Made by a program: the position numbers and the translations under genes. This document shows, piece by piece, positions 24,270 to 64,000 of a stretch of 64,000 nucleotides of DNA. Source of the DNA: Amorphochlora amoebiformis (Eukaryota > Cercozoa > Chlorarachniophyceae); NCBI GenBank assembly GCA_054601695.1, contig BAAHQB010000175.1, positions 310,001 to 374,000 on the forward strand, given 5' to 3'. The notes under the pieces were generated by a model, which saw only the letters and a list, made by a program, of their open reading frames with translations, was not told the origin of the DNA and made no database searches. Numbering within the stretch: position 1 is the stretch's first letter; every line of letters begins with the position of its first letter.

Positions 24270-25013
24270 ATACATTGTATATTATGTAAAATAAGGCATG
24301 CAAAGAATATGATATCGGTATAAGCCCTTGGGTATGCTCCTGTGTACATCTTTCATTTCAATACATCATCACATGTACACACATACAATATAGATGTAAG
24401 GCCTTACCATACTCCTGTATACATCTTTCATTTCAATACATCATGACATGCACACATACAATATAGATGTAAGCCCTTACCATGGTCCTGTGTTTATCTT
24501 TTCCATTCAATACATCACAACAAACCGACCTCCACAAACAACAAACTAGCTGTCTAAACCCTAACCAATCCCAATCCCAACGCTAACCCTAACCCTTCGA
24601 AATGGCCCGCCGCACACCTGGGGTAGGCTAGTCTACGGAAATTCCGATTAGAATTACGCGAAAGCCTGGGGTTACAAACTGAGTAGCAAAAGCTTTTTTA
24701 TGTCAAGTGTTGAGCGATATTAGTTAGTTACACGTTGGATTGTTTTATATGTCACAGGATCTTCGACTCAAGAAAGATCCCTTGGATGGTTCGTTAACTA
24801 AACTCTAACCCTCAATAAATATATCTCCCTTAAACTAACCCGACACCCTAACCCGACGCCCTAACCCGACGCCCTAACCCGACGCCCTATATGCATATAT
24901 ATATGTGTGTGTGTGTGTGTGTGTAGATATTGTATACATATGTATATGTATACGTATATGTATTGGTTGTATATTTGATGTAACTCTCTTGCTCTCCTCT
25001 CTTCTCTCACTTT

Positions 25014-25044
<31 letters not shown>

Positions 25045-25120
25045 GTATATATACACATATGGGGTGTGTTTGTGTATTATACTCCGTGAATGTACATATA
25101 AATACATATATTATACATAC

Positions 25121-25196
<76 letters not shown>

Positions 25197-25459
25197 TATA
25201 TATGTAAACATATAAACCAATGTGTATAATATCTACATACATATATATATATATACATATATATATGTATATATATAAATACAATATATATGTGCAATAT
25301 ATGTATATATAAATATATGTATATATATATATATATATAATATGTTATATATATATATATATATATATATAAATATATATTATATATATATATATATAAT
25401 AGATGTTAAGCACGATCGGAGCAAGCTACTTCACCCGATTAACACCTGGATTCAAGTCA

Positions 25460-25502
<43 letters not shown>

Positions 25503-25597
25503 GTATATATATATATATATATATAGTAGAATAAGTGTAGTAAGTTTGGTTTCAATTAAGTTCATAAAATCTCCTCCCTTCTATATATATATATATT

Positions 25598-25671
<74 letters not shown>

Positions 25672-25726
25672 GCATACATGTATGTATGTTATAACATCTA
25701 AATCCGATCTGGAAGAAGTTTCAAAG

Positions 25727-25807
<81 letters not shown>

Positions 25808-26101
25808 AGATAATTTAATAATTGCGACACGTAATGTTGCAAAGTATATATATTATCTATTATATATATATATATATACACATATATATATATATATATA
25901 CATATATATGTATGTATATGTAATATATGTATATATACATATATATAAATATATGTAATATATGTATATATATACAATATATATGTAAAATATATACATA
26001 TATATATATATATCCAGTATATAAGTTATACTCAACAATTGTATACCATAACGCAGCCCCCGGAAGAGGAAACAGCGGGATGGAGCATGCCGCGAATCTA
26101 A
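19607..26101 (+). CDS. Gene A: small multi-exon gene, unrecognised
   Basis: Phase-matched exons: 20254-20311, 21541-21570, 22813-22872, 24105-24158, 24758-24788, 25403-25455 and 26057-26101 (TAA). A likely first exon begins at ATG 19607 ([17 protein letters not shown]), but its donor lies in a GTGTGT tract and is not fixed; an internal ATG at 20261 is an alternative start. Peptides in order include [82 protein letters not shown] and [14 protein letters not shown]. The middle is charged and strongly helical, possibly coiled coil; no membrane segment or known motif is seen. The product would be about 110-130 aa. One intron carries a 50-bp minisatellite, others (TA)n and telomere-like repeats. 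Six junctions in a row keep phase, so a real gene is likely, but its function is unknown. Confidence 0.6.
20312..21540. repeat. Gene A intron: (TA)n, CCTAA-like and 60-100-bp repeats
   Basis: (TA)n at 20332-20402. Then cctaacctaagaccat-type telomere-like repeats at 20410-20580. From 20890 to 21250, four diverged copies of a unit with gatattcactcctacgaac and cataccatacatcaata are split by (TA)n. The minus strand of 21277-21389 is open between splice-like sites, but this is not convincing. Confidence 0.6.
21585..22560. repeat. Gene A intron minisatellite (ATTCATTAC-based)
   Basis: A 51-bp unit (cattatatcaattacattca, then ttacgttcacatccattacattccctaca) repeats about nine times to 22130. It grades into shorter attcattacattcagtac variants to 22560. 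The 257-codon open frame across it is translation of the repeat. Confidence 0.9.
22873..24104. repeat. Gene A intron: ACATATGGACATGGCTAGAC repeats
   Basis: Directly after the donor (CAG/gtatcg) come many diverged copies of acatatggacatatt and of acatatggacatggctagac, to about 23660. Then come diverged atacacatacatata repeats and (TA)n to the next acceptor. Confidence 0.7.
24159..24757. repeat. Gene A intron: 75-bp repeat and CCCTAA-like patch
   Basis: After (TA)n, a unit with ctcctgtgtacatctttcat and acatacaatatagatgtaag occurs about 2.5 times at 24330-24510. Telomere-like ctaaccctaaccc sequence lies at 24555-24595, then about 150 bp of unique DNA. Confidence 0.7.
24789..26056. repeat. Gene A 3' introns: ACCCGACGCCCTA repeats and (TA)n
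   Basis: Four units of cgacgccctaaccc at 24838-24889 follow exon 24758-24788. (TA)n with (GT)n then fills the introns on both sides of exon 25403-25455, with (GT)n at 25769-25803. Confidence 0.75.
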
Positions 26102-26515
26102 TCCGTAATCGAATCTAATCGGTAATCGAATCTAATCGAATCTACTGCCTCTACCCTCCACCTATCTAGGCTCAGTCTAGACCCTAGAGACTGTATTTGG
26201 AAACATCTGCATTCATATCCGACATATTTCAACTTGACCAATTAACAGTAATTATCATTAGAAGGAATGAATCATGGATTCACAATCTACTAGATCTAGA
26301 TACTTTAAATGAGTATTACATTCCACTTGTTCCAGAACTTTGAATAATTACCTATCCTGATGAACGGTTCTATATATTTCTCCGTGTTCTAAATCAATTA
26401 GTTCAAGTCTGATTTTACTCTGGTCACATGCAGTACGTACATATCTATTATATCACAGACGGTATGTATATACTAGCCCACGTGTACATGCGAGTATACT
26501 AATGGTGTTTTCATT
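26102..26515. other. Intergenic AT-rich unique DNA
   Basis: Gene A 3' flank with a short aatcgaatctaatcg repeat (26105-26145), then non-repetitive AT-rich sequence up to the retrotransposon. No gene signal is seen. Confidence 0.6.
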
Positions 26516-26960
26516 TGTTGAACGCCGAGGTCGCCTCACTCAAGAAAGCGTGACATAGGGTGATGTCACACCGTGACCGAGGGTGATGTCACACCGTGAC
26601 ATAGGGGTGACACACCGTGACGTGGGGCGATGTCACACCGTGACATGGCGTGATGTCACACCGTTACAGAAGATTCTAGAAGCGTGACATAGGCGTGACA
26701 TATGCGTGACATACCCGTGACATACCGTGATGTCACACCCAGGTATGGTGGGTACTACGAAGTGACTGTGGAGTATTCGAGAAGTTCGAGAAAATATATA
26801 TTTAGGTAAATTTAGGATTCGAGATTATTCTAGTAGATTCGAATTCGAGAAATTCTTAGAAATTCGCAAAATGAAAATGTTCCATAAATTCAATAATTCA
26901 TCAACAGAATTCAAAGTGACAACAAGACAAAATCACTGAACCCTAGAGCAGCGAACCACA
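26516..26960 (+). repeat. 5' LTR (445 bp)
   Basis: TG...CA ends. The first 230 bp hold about four copies of a module with TGATGTCACACCGTGAC and further GTGACAT units, a likely regulatory array in U3. Confidence 0.95.
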
Positions 26961-27130
26961 AATGGCTTCCATCTTGTCCATAGATGATTTGACTTTCCAG
27001 TAGGCCAGCTCCTCGATCATCTCGTCAATCCGCCGCATAGGGAAATGTGTAGGCTCAATCATTCGATTAATCCTCCTCAAGTCTTGTGCCAATCGGAAAT
27101 AAGGGTATGTAGGTTTCTTCGCTAGAACGT
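26961..27130 (-). pseudogene. Inverted RT fragment beside the 5' LTR
   Basis: The minus strand reads YFRLAQDLRRINRMIEPTHF and then PMRRIDEMIEELA and SSMDKMEAI. This is the first conserved block of a Ty3/gypsy reverse transcriptase (D-x-R-x-x-N, the P-x-P-x-I-D region, then S-x-x-D). The sequence stops at the LTR edge. In an intact element it would lie between the stub at 28838-28933 and the forward piece at 27190. Confidence 0.85.
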
Positions 27131-27189
27131 GCCTTGTTAGTCGAACATCGACAGTTCTTGAGAAAGTCCCGTAGATGCTCGCGCTTTCC

Positions 27190-27400
27190 AGTCCCTGTGG
27201 AGAAAGAAAGCAGGAAATATCTGGCATTCAGCACAAGGGATGGCAAGTATCACTACTGTGTCCTACCCTACGGCCTGATTATCAGCGGAGACGAATTCAC
27301 AAGCAGGAACATAGACCTCTACACGATGAACGGGATGTCTGTCCTACTATGGCGACACATCTACACCTACATCGATGACGACTCTATCGGCAGCATGACC
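27190..27400 (+). pseudogene. Forward RT fragment with YIDDD catalytic motif
   Basis: The plus strand reads KYLAFSTRDGKYHYCVLPYG and later YIDDDSIGS (27368-27394). These match the central RT blocks (A-F-x-T...Y-x-V-L-P-Y-G-L and the Y-x-D-D active site). It continues the inverted fragment with only a few residues missing, then breaks off where gag begins. Confidence 0.88.
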
Positions 27401-27410
27401 GTCCGGGGTA

Positions 27411-28868
27411 TTGACTCAGGGACAACAAAGACTGGTCGATTGGAGGAGAGCATTGGTCGAGATGGGTGAGATGACCCCCGAGGAAAAGAAAGGAGGAGAT
27501 GCGAAGGAAGTAAAAGCTCAGCCGACCCAGGAAATCACGGTGGTGAACAGTAATATTGCATCGGTCGAGATCGACGTCGACAGTTACGATGGAGAAGTTG
27601 GAGCGGCAACGGAATGGTGGCAAGGAGTAAAGCAAACTCTATTGGCTACTTACCCAGGAGCGGATAAACAACAATGGATGGCCGTCATCATCAAGTGTGT
27701 AAGGGATCATCCGAAGGTCAAGGATCGATTGAACGAGTTCATGATACGACATCGTGGGCGTGATGGCAAAATTGACGTGGAGGAGATGATGACCAGATTC
27801 ACAAAATCATATGACGAGCATGGATTAAGGCCGAAGTACGAGCAATGGCTCAACTTGAAGCAAGGAGACATGAATATCAAGGACTTCGAAACAAAGTACA
27901 GGAAGACAATCCGACAATTAAAAGCTCTTGGACACGATATTGACGAAAAGCAAGCATGGATGGACTTTAAGTTTAAGGTTAAGGCAGAATATCAAGTCAT
28001 CCTTGAAAAGAAGAAGGATCGGATCAACTCAATTCAGGACGCAGTCAAGCATTTCCACCTAAAGGAAGTGGCAGAAGCAAAGAGCAAGAAGGAGAAAGGA
28101 TTTACTACAAGTCAAATCAACGCGATGAGTACGAAGACGAGCAACTTTGGCAATAAACCTCCCGACGGAATGATGAGGACATACAGCGACGGAAAACTAC
28201 GATGCGTTTACTGCAAGAAGACAGGACATGCGATCAAGACATGTTGGGATAAGCGAGATGGACGACCAAAGACTACGGTAAGGGATCGACTGAACCTTGA
28301 GCGAAGTTGGACGCGGGGCCAAGGACGCAGAGGCGGTCGAGGAAGAGGATTTGCACGAGGAAGACGAGGACGCGGACGAGGACAAGGAAGAGGATGGTAT
28401 TCAAAGAATATTGGCAATCTCTCCAAGGCTGTTCAAGGACTAGTGAGCTATTTAAAAGATGAACCCCAGGAGGAGGCGAAACCTGAAGACAAGTACTCGA
28501 AGCAACTGGACAAGGTTAAGGACCTAGCGAAGACTATCAATTTCATCGGACGAAGTAAACCAAAGGAGCGAAGGAAAGTGGCTGTCACGACTATTAAGAT
28601 CAGCAGCATCGACGAAGGCAAAACAAACAAGACGCGGATTGGACTTGTGAAAGCTCTATGGGATTCTGGTAACTTGGCAAGCAAAAGCTTTATCAACCAG
28701 AAGGCTATCAAGAGGAATGGACTGTGCAAGGATGTCAAGTATTCGAAGCAACAACATACAACTGCTGATGGTGAAACATCTTTCGAGAGCATTGGAACGA
28801 TGAATATCGAGATGTCATCGTTAACATTCCGGACAACGCACGACCTGACGAGGATTGGGACAAGATAG
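27411..28868 (+). CDS. Gag polyprotein with zinc knuckle, joined to protease start
   Basis: An uninterrupted frame of 485 codons. The first ~15 residues read across the RT-gag junction, so the native gag start is probably MGEMTPEEKK at about 27462. Residues ~60-225 are helical and charged (WWQGVKQTLLATYPGADKQQ...), like the retrotransposon gag capsid region. A CCHC zinc knuckle, CVYCKKTGHAIKTC, lies at 28204-28245, followed by an Arg/Gly-rich basic stretch (28310-28400) for nucleic-acid binding. Near the end LWDSGNLASKSFI fits the aspartic protease active site (D-S-G). The frame stops at TAG soon after, so protease is truncated. Gag would form the particle that packages the element RNA. This is the best-preserved part of the element. 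Confidence 0.9.
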   Translation: MTQGQQRLVDWRRALVEMGEMTPEEKKGGDAKEVKAQPTQEITVVNSNIASVEIDVDSYDGEVGAATEWWQGVKQTLLATYPGADKQQWMAVIIKCVRDHPKVKDRLNEFMIRHRGRDGKIDVEEMMTRFTKSYDEHGLRPKYEQWLNLKQGDMNIKDFETKYRKTIRQLKALGHDIDEKQAWMDFKFKVKAEYQVILEKKKDRINSIQDAVKHFHLKEVAEAKSKKEKGFTTSQINAMSTKTSNFGNKPPDGMMRTYSDGKLRCVYCKKTGHAIKTCWDKRDGRPKTTVRDRLNLERSWTRGQGRRGGRGRGFARGRRGRGRGQGRGWYSKNIGNLSKAVQGLVSYLKDEPQEEAKPEDKYSKQLDKVKDLAKTINFIGRSKPKERRKVAVTTIKISSIDEGKTNKTRIGLVKALWDSGNLASKSFINQKAIKRNGLCKDVKYSKQQHTTADGETSFESIGTMNIEMSSLTFRTTHDLTRIGTR

Positions 28869-28933
28869 GATGGCAAGTCAATGAATGGCTAAAGCAAGGG
28901 AAAGTTGAACCAAGTATTTCACCCTACAACTCA
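28838..28933 (+). pseudogene. RT N-terminal stub
   Basis: In a different frame from gag the plus strand reads VNEWLKQGKVEPSISPYNS. This is the entry motif of Ty3/gypsy RT (G-x-I-x-P-S-x-S-P-Y-x-S). It ends at 28933, where the integrase frame takes over, so about 1-1.5 kb of RT-RNase H is missing at this point. Confidence 0.85.
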
Positions 28934-30054
28934 AGGCAGCAACAGCAAGGACCGACGAATCTGAGACATCGAAGAAATATCGACGACCTAGGGCGAAGAA
29001 GAAGCACGACCTTATTTTCATTGACGTCTACACTTACAAAGGAATCAACTACTTAACCGCCATCGACGACGCAACAGGCGAAGGATATTGTCGACGAATT
29101 GGTGTCAAAGGAATGGCAAAGCGACAACCGGGACGATACAAGAACAAACTTCATCAGGAATATCTCATCATGGAGAGCTCATTTGGACAAATCCCCAAAA
29201 AAGTACGATGCGACAACGAAGTATCTTTGACGACGCTTCCGGCGAACGTGCGACCGGGACCATCATATTGGCCTGCAGCACAAGGACGAGTGGAACGACT
29301 ACATCGCGAACTGGCGAAATTGTGCAAGAATCTACAAACTACACCCGACAAGGCGATAAACCACTACAACGCTAACTCGTCACCGTCTGGGGGAGATGAA
29401 GAAGGACAAGACGGCGACGAAACGGAGGATGAATATGAGTATGACGGGCGCGAGCTCAAGAACGGCGACTTGGTTATGCTCAAGAGGATGAAACGGGAAA
29501 AGGAGGACTCTTTCTGGCACAAGATTGCTAAGGTAACGGAAAGGACTGGACGGAAGACTTACAACGTCTTTGACGGAAAGCACGTAACGAACCGACACAT
29601 CACACACCTCAAGAACTTCAAACTCGACGAGGCATCTCTACGTGAAACCAAAATCAACCCAAAATTCTACGAGGAGAAAAAGTGCGATCTACGGTACAAG
29701 AATTACAAGATCAAGCTAACCGAAGACTGGAAAGACAAGACTATCTGGCTAGGATATCAAGGTTGGAGGAACATGGATCGTATCATCAAAGCTCTACGAT
29801 CAAAGGACTACAAGAAGGTTTACATATTCAGTCCCGAGTTTCCTTTCGAGGCATGGTTTCGACAACTCAAGGGCGACGACAACGTGGACTGGAAAGCAGC
29901 GGATCCAGAGGACGAGGAAACATTTTGGATCGACAAGGAAGGACGACAAGTGCGGACCGAGACTACAGCGTGGTACATCTTCATCATCGATCAAGAGTTC
30001 GGACGACCGGGGGAGATGTTGAACGCCGAGGTCGCCTCACTCAAGAAAGCGTGA
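28924..30054 (+). CDS. Integrase with unusual C-terminal extension
   Basis: Open from the RT junction to a TGA inside the 3' LTR. FIDVYTYKGINYLTAIDDAT (D at 29023) and RCDNE (D at 29212) give the first two acidic residues, and QGRVERLHRE (E at 29293) fits the third. The second D and E are only 27 residues apart rather than the usual 35, with LTTLPANVRPGPSYW between, so catalysis may be impaired. The GPY/F-like module follows (NGDLVMLKRM, KTYNVFDGKHV). About 140 further residues, rich in Trp, Lys and Asp (TIWLGYQGWRNMDRIIK, VYIFSPEFPFEAWFRQL), have no domain I recognise; they lie where chromoviruses carry a chromodomain. The first methionine is internal (29113), as expected for part of a polyprotein. 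Confidence 0.85.
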   Translation, partial: LQLKAATARTDESETSKKYRRPRAKKKHDLIFIDVYTYKGINYLTAIDDATGEGYCRRIGVKGMAKRQPGRYKNKLHQEYLIMESSFGQIPKKVRCDNEVSLTTLPANVRPGPSYWPAAQGRVERLHRELAKLCKNLQTTPDKAINHYNANSSPSGGDEEGQDGDETEDEYEYDGRELKNGDLVMLKRMKREKEDSFWHKIAKVTERTGRKTYNVFDGKHVTNRHITHLKNFKLDEASLRETKINPKFYEEKKCDLRYKNYKIKLTEDWKDKTIWLGYQGWRNMDRIIKALRSKDYKKVYIFSPEFPFEAWFRQLKGDDNVDWKAADPEDEETFWIDKEGRQVRTETTAWYIFIIDQEFGRPGEMLNAEVASLKKA

Positions 30055-30460
30055 CATAGGGTGATGTCACACCGTGACCGAGGTGATGTCACACCGTGAC
30101 ATAGGGGTGACACACCGTGACGTGGGGCGATGTCACACCGTGACATGGCGTGATGTCACACCGTTACAGAAGATTCTAGAAGCGTGACATAGGCGTGACA
30201 TATGCGTGACATACCCGTGACATACCGTGATGTCACACCCAGGTATGGTGGGTACTACGAAGTGACTGTGGAGTATTCGAGAAGTTCGAGAAAATATATA
30301 TTTAGGTAAATTTAGGATTCGAGATTATTCTAGTAGATTCGAATTCGAGAAATTCTTAGAAATTCGCAAAATGAAAATGTTCCATAAATTCAATAATTCA
30401 TCAACAGAATTCAAAGTGACAACAAGACAAAATCACTGAACCCTAGAGCAGCGAACCACA
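30017..30460 (+). repeat. 3' LTR (444 bp)
   Basis: Matches the 5' LTR apart from one missing G. The integrase frame ends 38 bp inside it. Preceded by the polypurine tract ccgggggaga. Confidence 0.95.
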
Positions 30461-30464
30461 CATT

Positions 30465-33300
<2,836 letters not shown>

Positions 33301-33354
33301 GCCCCGAGAGAAAAAAAGAAAAGTTTTCGATTTGTTAGAATAAACCTCATGTGA

Positions 33355-33545
33355 AACATGCCACCTAGAAACACCATCTTATCGAGAACATGCCACCTTC
33401 AAACACACACTATTTCACCAACAATACGCCATCTAGAACACCATCTTGTGGGAACATGCTACCTAGACCTAGAAAAAAGACCGTCTTGGGAAAACATGCC
33501 ATAGAATCTTATCAAGATATTTCGCCCAGAAACAACATCCATAAC
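33355..33545. repeat. ~28-bp diverged tandem repeat (GAACATGCCACCTAGAAACA)
   Basis: Five or six diverged copies of a unit with aacatgccacctagaaaca and ccatctta, lying downstream of gene D on the minus strand, probably in its 3' flank. Confidence 0.75.
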
Positions 33546-33669
33546 AAGGAGAGGGAGTATCTAACAGAACTATCGAAAAGTTAAGTTCGCGCAAAAGCAC
33601 GGATTGAGTAGAGGAGATAGAATGAGCCGTGAGGATGGAGATGGGTGGGATGTGGAGATGACTGTCGTC

Positions 33670-35347
33670 TCACGCCACGTCTCTACCGCTGCCTAAGCAT
33701 TGGGAAACCCACTCGTCGTCGGCGTCGACCTCGACATCTTCCGCGTTGACATGTACCTCTCGTCGCTGTGTAGCATACGCCACGGGCTTTCCGTCTTGCT
33801 CAGAGATAGACTGATCAGTTGTTTGAGTGTCTGTCACGGGTGGTGGGGGTGGAGTCGAGGGTGGAGGACCAAAATCCTCCTCCGACATTCGTCGCCCAGG
33901 CGGTATGCGACTCAACGCGACCCGGCCTGGATTGTTTCGGTTTAAATTTGGATACTGATTGGGATTCGAATCAGAGACGGCCACCGGGGACGGGCTATGG
34001 ATTGCAGCCGGGGCTTTGGTAATTGGATGTACATGACTAGGCGGGGCTGGCGTGGTTGGGGTGGATATGGATTCGACCACTGGTTCTGACAACTCCGAGT
34101 CCTGACTGTGCGCAATAGCGACAGGCGCGGTCGAGACCTTCGACAAGACGGATTGCACCGAGGCTTCCGACACGTTGGACGCTTTTCGGTCTTGACGCTG
34201 CAATTCCCGCCTTCGCGCTCGAGACGATCGAGACGAGCCAATCCTTCCCCTCCTCCTTCTAGCTGATAAAGGGGCCTCAGATGCTGTCGATCCGACCCTC
34301 CTCTTTACCTCGAGGAAGCCCTGCTGCAGGGCACCCCGTCCCTCTCTCGTAGACGACGCTTGGCCATACACATCCAGGCTGCCCCCCCCGGCCTTCCTCT
34401 CTGTCTCGAGATCCTTTGAATCCGTGTTAAGGTTGGAATTTGTGGCGGGGAGAATGGTGGTGGTGGTGTGACATTCGGGGTTAGTCATGGCGGGATGTTC
34501 GAGGGACAGGCTTGGGGGTTGCGGGGACGGGCCGACGGGAGAAGGCGCGTTGTGAGCTATCGCTGGAGCATCCAATGATTCCCTACCGACGATGGTGACT
34601 CCTACTCCACCCACAACTGAAGGCAAGTCCAGCAGCGGCATCGGATGCAGATTGCGGTCGTTGTCTTGATCAGGGTCTATCGGCAATCGAACCGACCGCG
34701 GCAAAACAAACGGACTGACTGGCGCCTTTTTTTCCTCTGTCGATGACCTGCGGGAACGGCTCGATACCCCTGAGTCATCTTGCGACATATTATCATCCGC
34801 ACCACTCTGCCCACGATTGTGCGACCGGGACAGCCGCCTTGAACGCCTTCGGGTGGGGACATGTGGCTGGGTAGGTGCTGACGCTGAAGTCCCCCTGGAA
34901 GGAGAAGTTACCGTCGTAACAGCACGTGAGATAGTATGAGATCGGAAGCCCGGCCTTCCGCGACGCGCAGGGCGAGAAGAGGTGGCGCTCGTCGGCACTA
35001 ACGCCTCTACCATACGGTCGTAGTTACGCTCGCGAGCCGCCACGGCCCGCTGCCTCTCATTATACTCCAAGTTCTGCAGCTCTCGCTTCCTCTTCTCTTC
35101 CAAATGCTTAAGCTGCGCCTCGGCGTCCATCGCATCGATGGTCTGCAATATAAAGAAGGTTAAGTGCCCCCTCAATATGAGCGCTTTGGGAAAGCTATTA
35201 AGGTTAGAAATATCAAAAGTATTCTCGAGGAGACTCTTGAACCCCCGTTTATTCATGCTCCCTGTAGATTAAGCCCTTAATTACAAGAAACACTACCCGC
35301 CGGCGGATTCTTGAGAATAGCTGCAGCAGCCCGGTGGTTGCCATCAT
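33670..35347 (-). CDS. Gene D: Ser/Arg/Pro-rich, largely disordered protein
   Basis: The main exon is 35142-33670, preceded on the minus strand by a good acceptor (ctttatattgcag). It codes for 490 residues plus a stop. A first exon 35347-35297 (MMATTGLLQLFSRIRRR, donor gtagtg) joins in phase; the upstream frame stays open, so the true start may lie further out. Near the N-terminus AEAQLKHLEEKRKRELQNLE predicts a short coiled coil. The rest is low complexity: Arg/Ser clusters (RRRSRRLSRSHNRG, RRRGRIGSSRSSRARRRE), Pro runs (PPPSTPPPPP) and an acidic C-terminus. Such composition suits a nuclear or RNA-binding/scaffold role, but none can be assigned. GC content is well above the flanks. It is divergent from the RhoGEF gene and probably shares a promoter with it. 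Confidence 0.65.
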
Positions 35348-35827
35348 GATCAAACTATTCGGGCGCCGGCTCTGCGCGACGCAACCGTTGTCTCCGACCA
35401 AGCCACCACCTCGCCTGCTTTGCCGCGTTTTTCGCGGAGTCCTTGATAACGCATAGATTTGTTAGAAGGCAACGGACCTAAACGGAAATGTGGGGGTTGG
35501 GGACCTAGCATCCATGCGGGAGCCTTGGCGTGATGGTGGTGCGTGAGGAGATGATCCGTGGGTCGCGTGTAAGAGCGCGCTAAATGGGGCTCTCGGCGTT
35601 TTACCTGGACGAAAATAGGTGTTTTTAATGTTAAAAGGGATTTTTTCGGTGTTTTACCGCTTCGGTTTCACTACAAAAACCGAGAGCCGATTAATTAAAT
35701 CCCGTCTTTTCCCTTCTTCTTGATCGAACGCTCCTTTTCCACCGAAAGTTGGTCCGAAACGGTCTGTTAGTTCGTTTCTGTTTCTTTTTCACCATTATTC
35801 TTTTTTTTAATTTGTCGGCTGTTTCAG
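35348..35827. promoter_or_regulatory. Probable bidirectional promoter between gene D and the RhoGEF gene
   Basis: 480 bp of repeat-free DNA between two diverging genes. A 9-bp inverted repeat (ggctctcgg at about 35588, ccgagagcc at about 35681) brackets AT-rich sequence with cggtgttttacc. The right end is pyrimidine-rich and runs into the acceptor ggctgtttcag, so a non-coding first exon of the RhoGEF gene probably lies here. Regulatory role is inferred from position only. Confidence 0.4.
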
Positions 35828-35935
35828 ATCGACATCGGACGCGGCAGTCAAGGGCTACCTGAACCGCAAGGCGCAACTCCCGAAGCCCTTTCTTACCCTT
35901 GTGGAGGATTTTCCATTTGAAGATTTTGCCGAAAG

Positions 35936-63747
<27,812 letters not shown>

Positions 63748-64000
63748 GTATATCTCCTATATCACCTACATTGTCAACATCATTATATCGTCTACATCGT
63801 CTACATCGTCTAAGTCGTCTACATATCGTCTGTTCATCAAAATCGTCCCGTTGCTCTATATGGTCGACATCGTCTACATATCGTCTATTCCGTCTATTCC
63901 GTGTATATTGTCAACATCCTCTAAGTCGTCTACATATCGTCTATTCCGTGTATATCGTCAACATCCTCTAAGTCGTTTATATATCGTCTATTTATTCTAT
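63748..64000. repeat. CGTCTACAT repeats after the last donor
   Basis: Directly after AAG/gtatat, diverged units of cgtctacatcgtctaagt and atatcgtctattccgtgtat run to the window edge. Confidence 0.85.

Larger units (their letters stand above)
26516..30460 (+). mobile_element. Ty3/gypsy-like LTR retrotransposon with scrambled interior
   Basis: Two direct LTRs of 445 and 444 bp begin TGTTGAACGC and end GAACCACA. They differ by one visible 1-bp indel (a G near 26583). They are flanked by CATT on both sides (26512-26515 and 30461-30464), a 4-bp target duplication. A purine tract ggggga lies directly before the 3' LTR. The interior order is: inverted RT piece, forward RT piece, gag with zinc knuckle, protease start, RT N-terminal stub, integrase. 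RNase H and most of RT are absent. No tRNA primer-binding site is recognisable after the 5' LTR, because the inverted RT piece begins right at its edge. High LTR identity implies recent insertion, so the scrambled form itself probably moved using enzymes supplied by a relative. It sits between gene A and gene D. Confidence 0.93.

Noticed and set aside
27411-28868. The 485-codon frame as a host nucleic-acid-binding gene
   Set aside because: It lies between matching LTRs, has gag and protease features and is flanked by RT and integrase pieces.

Overview
This is a eukaryotic nuclear window. Protein-coding sequence is cut into many short exons (about 30-170 nt) with GT-AG junctions and at least two probable GC-AG junctions. 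The introns are filled with very long (TA)n tracts and with intron-specific tandem repeats. TTAGGG/CCCTAA arrays point to a vertebrate-type telomere repeat. A DH-type Rho exchange factor gene, a globin gene and a Ty3/gypsy-like LTR element, together with the intron density, suggest an intron-rich protist (possibly a holozoan or another large-genome protist). The sequence alone does not settle the lineage. Gene models below were built by hand, by joining open blocks with acceptor/donor sites and matching splice phase. Most ORFs in the window are translated (TA)n (Tyr-Ile repeats) and are not genes.

Layout, left to right: (1) 0.57-6.75 kb, minus strand: a spliced gene (gene C) with a PH-like exon. 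Downstream of its exons lie degenerate telomeric repeats, including a head-to-head TTAGGG/CCCTAA pair near 3.64-3.85 kb. (2) 8.4-9.4 kb: two small coding-like islands of unknown origin. (3) 9.98-13.31 kb, minus strand: gene B, five exons, about 143 aa, not recognised. (4) 13.99-15.54 kb, plus strand: a five-exon globin gene, divergent from gene B. (5) 19.6-26.1 kb, plus strand: gene A, small, at least seven exons, not recognised. (6) 26.5-30.5 kb: an LTR retrotransposon with nearly identical LTRs and a 4-bp target duplication. Its interior is scrambled: an RT piece inverted next to the 5' LTR, another RT piece, then gag-protease, a third RT stub and integrase. (7) 31.36-31.50 kb: poly-G runs, the longest 65 nt. 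(8) 33.67-35.35 kb, minus strand: gene D, a disordered Ser/Arg/Pro-rich protein. (9) 35.9 kb to beyond the right edge, plus strand: a gene of about 42 exons coding for a RhoGEF with DH, PH-like, C2, a second PH-like half and ankyrin repeats. It is divergent from gene D.

The most unusual feature recurs across genes and strands. Many introns carry local tandem copies of their own splice junction: the donor or acceptor plus the adjoining exon edge, repeated two to seven times. This creates arrays of decoy splice sites. Together with the LTR element and the (TA)n tracts, it suggests introns that expand by repeated copying of their ends. I could run no alignment, RNA mapping or database search, so domain names rest on motif recognition.
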